Assembly: GCA_003161045.1 (NCBI GenBank)
Contig: PMPH01000139.1
Location: 1,114 to 51,686, forward strand
Source: Acidobacteriaceae bacterium
GTDB taxonomy: Bacteria > Acidobacteriota > Terriglobia > Terriglobales > Acidobacteriaceae
Direction of reading: 5' to 3'
DNA length: 50,573 nucleotides
The notes under the pieces were generated by a model. That model was not told where the DNA came from and did not search any database. It was given only the letters and a program-made list of their open reading frames with translations. Shown here piece after piece: positions 50,312 to 50,573 of this stretch. The position numbers and the translations under genes were made by a program. Each line of letters starts with the position of its first letter. Positions within the stretch are counted from its first letter, which is position 1.

Positions 50312-50468
50312 GGGTGCCTGAATGATCTTCTTGTCTGCCAGCAATCGGGGCTTGTCCGGAAGTAACTCTCGGACGATGCGGGGAGGCATTTCTGACGCCC
50401 GAGATCTCGACCCATTTCGGAGGCCATCATCCCCGGTTCTGGCAGCCTCTAAAATCTATGAAAAATGG
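50312..50468. other. non-coding stretch before the right end
   Basis: About 157 bases between the fibre stop and the right-end repeats. Short frames exist on the minus strand but show no ribosome site or motif. I see no terminator with a T tract. Nothing further is supported here. Confidence 0.4.
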
Positions 50469-50541
50469 AATACAGGATTTATTTTGCCCCACCAGTGCAA
50501 AATAAATTCTGTATCGGTGCAAAATAATTTCTGCAGCCACA
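50469..50541 (-). repeat. right prophage end with three transposase-site-like repeats
   Basis: Three copies of the end motif: 50469-50490 on the plus strand (AATACAGGATTTATTTTGCC, CC), 50492-50515 inverted, and 50515-50535 inverted, the last ending six bases from the terminal CACA (50538-50541). The two inverted copies match the left-end sites as expected of inverted repeats. The innermost one faces the other way. These are the likely right-end sites for the transposase. Confidence 0.78.
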
Positions 50542-50546
50542 TCCAA
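50542..50546. repeat. right copy of 5-bp target-site duplication (TCCAA)
   Basis: TCCAA follows the terminal CACA of the prophage and equals 9012-9016 on the other side. Bases 50547-50573 (GAATCGTGTAAGGTGGCTTT and on) are host sequence that was originally adjacent to 9011/9016. Confidence 0.9.
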
Positions 50547-50573
50547 GAATCGTGTAAGGTGGCTTTTACTTCC

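Larger units (their letters stand above)
9017..50541. mobile_element. complete Mu-like transposable prophage, 41,525 bp
   Basis: The element begins TGTG and ends CACA. The terminal sequences align as inverted repeats: TGTG, four variable bases, then CAGAAATTATWTTGCAC at both ends. A perfect 5-bp duplication flanks it. It encodes a DDE transposase and an AAA+ partner, a repressor, lysis genes, Mu-type packaging and head genes, and a siphovirus-type tail. All structural frames are open over their expected lengths and I see no frameshifted core gene, so it may be inducible. Early genes run leftward from 19.4 kb and late genes rightward. It is inserted 30 bp downstream of oprB without breaking a gene. 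Confidence 0.93.

Noticed and set aside
50147-50389. minus-strand frame at the right end as a possible com/mom-like gene
   Set aside because: No zinc-finger or acetyltransferase-like motif, no ribosome site, and most of it is antisense to the fibre gene. I see no DNA-modification gene in the prophage.

Overview
The window comes from a GC-rich Gram-negative bacterium. An OprB-type outer-membrane porin shows that it is diderm. The style of several proteins, especially an Ig-like domain of a kind abundant in soil Acidobacteriota (Terriglobia), makes an acidobacterial host the best guess, but this is an inference.

Layout. (1) 1-730: the 3' end of a tRNA-Cys gene, then two gene fossils: the 5' stub of a trans-sulfuration PLP enzyme and a frameshifted ISAs1-type transposase remnant. 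(2) 729-8986: a complete fructose-PTS locus. A LacI-family regulator is divergent from fruB-like (EIIA-HPr-EI fusion), fruK and fruA, which are translationally coupled, followed by an OprB porin that would bring sugar across the outer membrane. (3) 9017-50541: a complete Mu-like transposable prophage of 41,525 bp. Both ends start TGTG/end CACA, carry matching transposase-site-like repeats, and are flanked by a perfect 5-bp target duplication (TCCAA at 9012-9016 and 50542-50546). (4) 50547-50573: host flank.

The prophage has two arms. From a repressor/operator switch near 19.4-19.5 kb, an early operon of about 22 genes runs leftward (19424 to 9524): small HTH proteins, DDE transposase (MuA role), AAA+ ATPase (MuB role), then many small unknown genes including a degenerate receiver-like protein, zinc-finger proteins, a GemA-like protein, a 36-residue membrane peptide and a protein sharing a domain with the small terminase. 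Rightward run the repressor, a secreted-protein cargo gene, lysis genes, Mu-type head genes (winged-helix protein, TerS, TerL, DUF935 portal, MuF, protease/scaffold, decoration protein, capsid, gp36, gpG, gp37) and a non-contractile siphovirus-type tail (tail tube, chaperone pair with a possible frameshift, tape measure, distal tail, hub, tip, fibres). No sheath gene is seen, so the virion should be a Mu-like head-and-packaging phage with a flexible tail, as in D3112/B3, while the divergent genome plan recalls BcepMu.

Points of most interest: the exact ends with duplication; the nested inverted repeats and four copies of a 15-mer inside the left end; a CI-like repressor lacking both peptidase residues; the small-terminase domain reused in an early gene; flagellin-IN-like triple repeats in a tail protein; and a tail fibre that begins with a Sec signal peptide and carries a degenerate SGNH-hydrolase-like domain.
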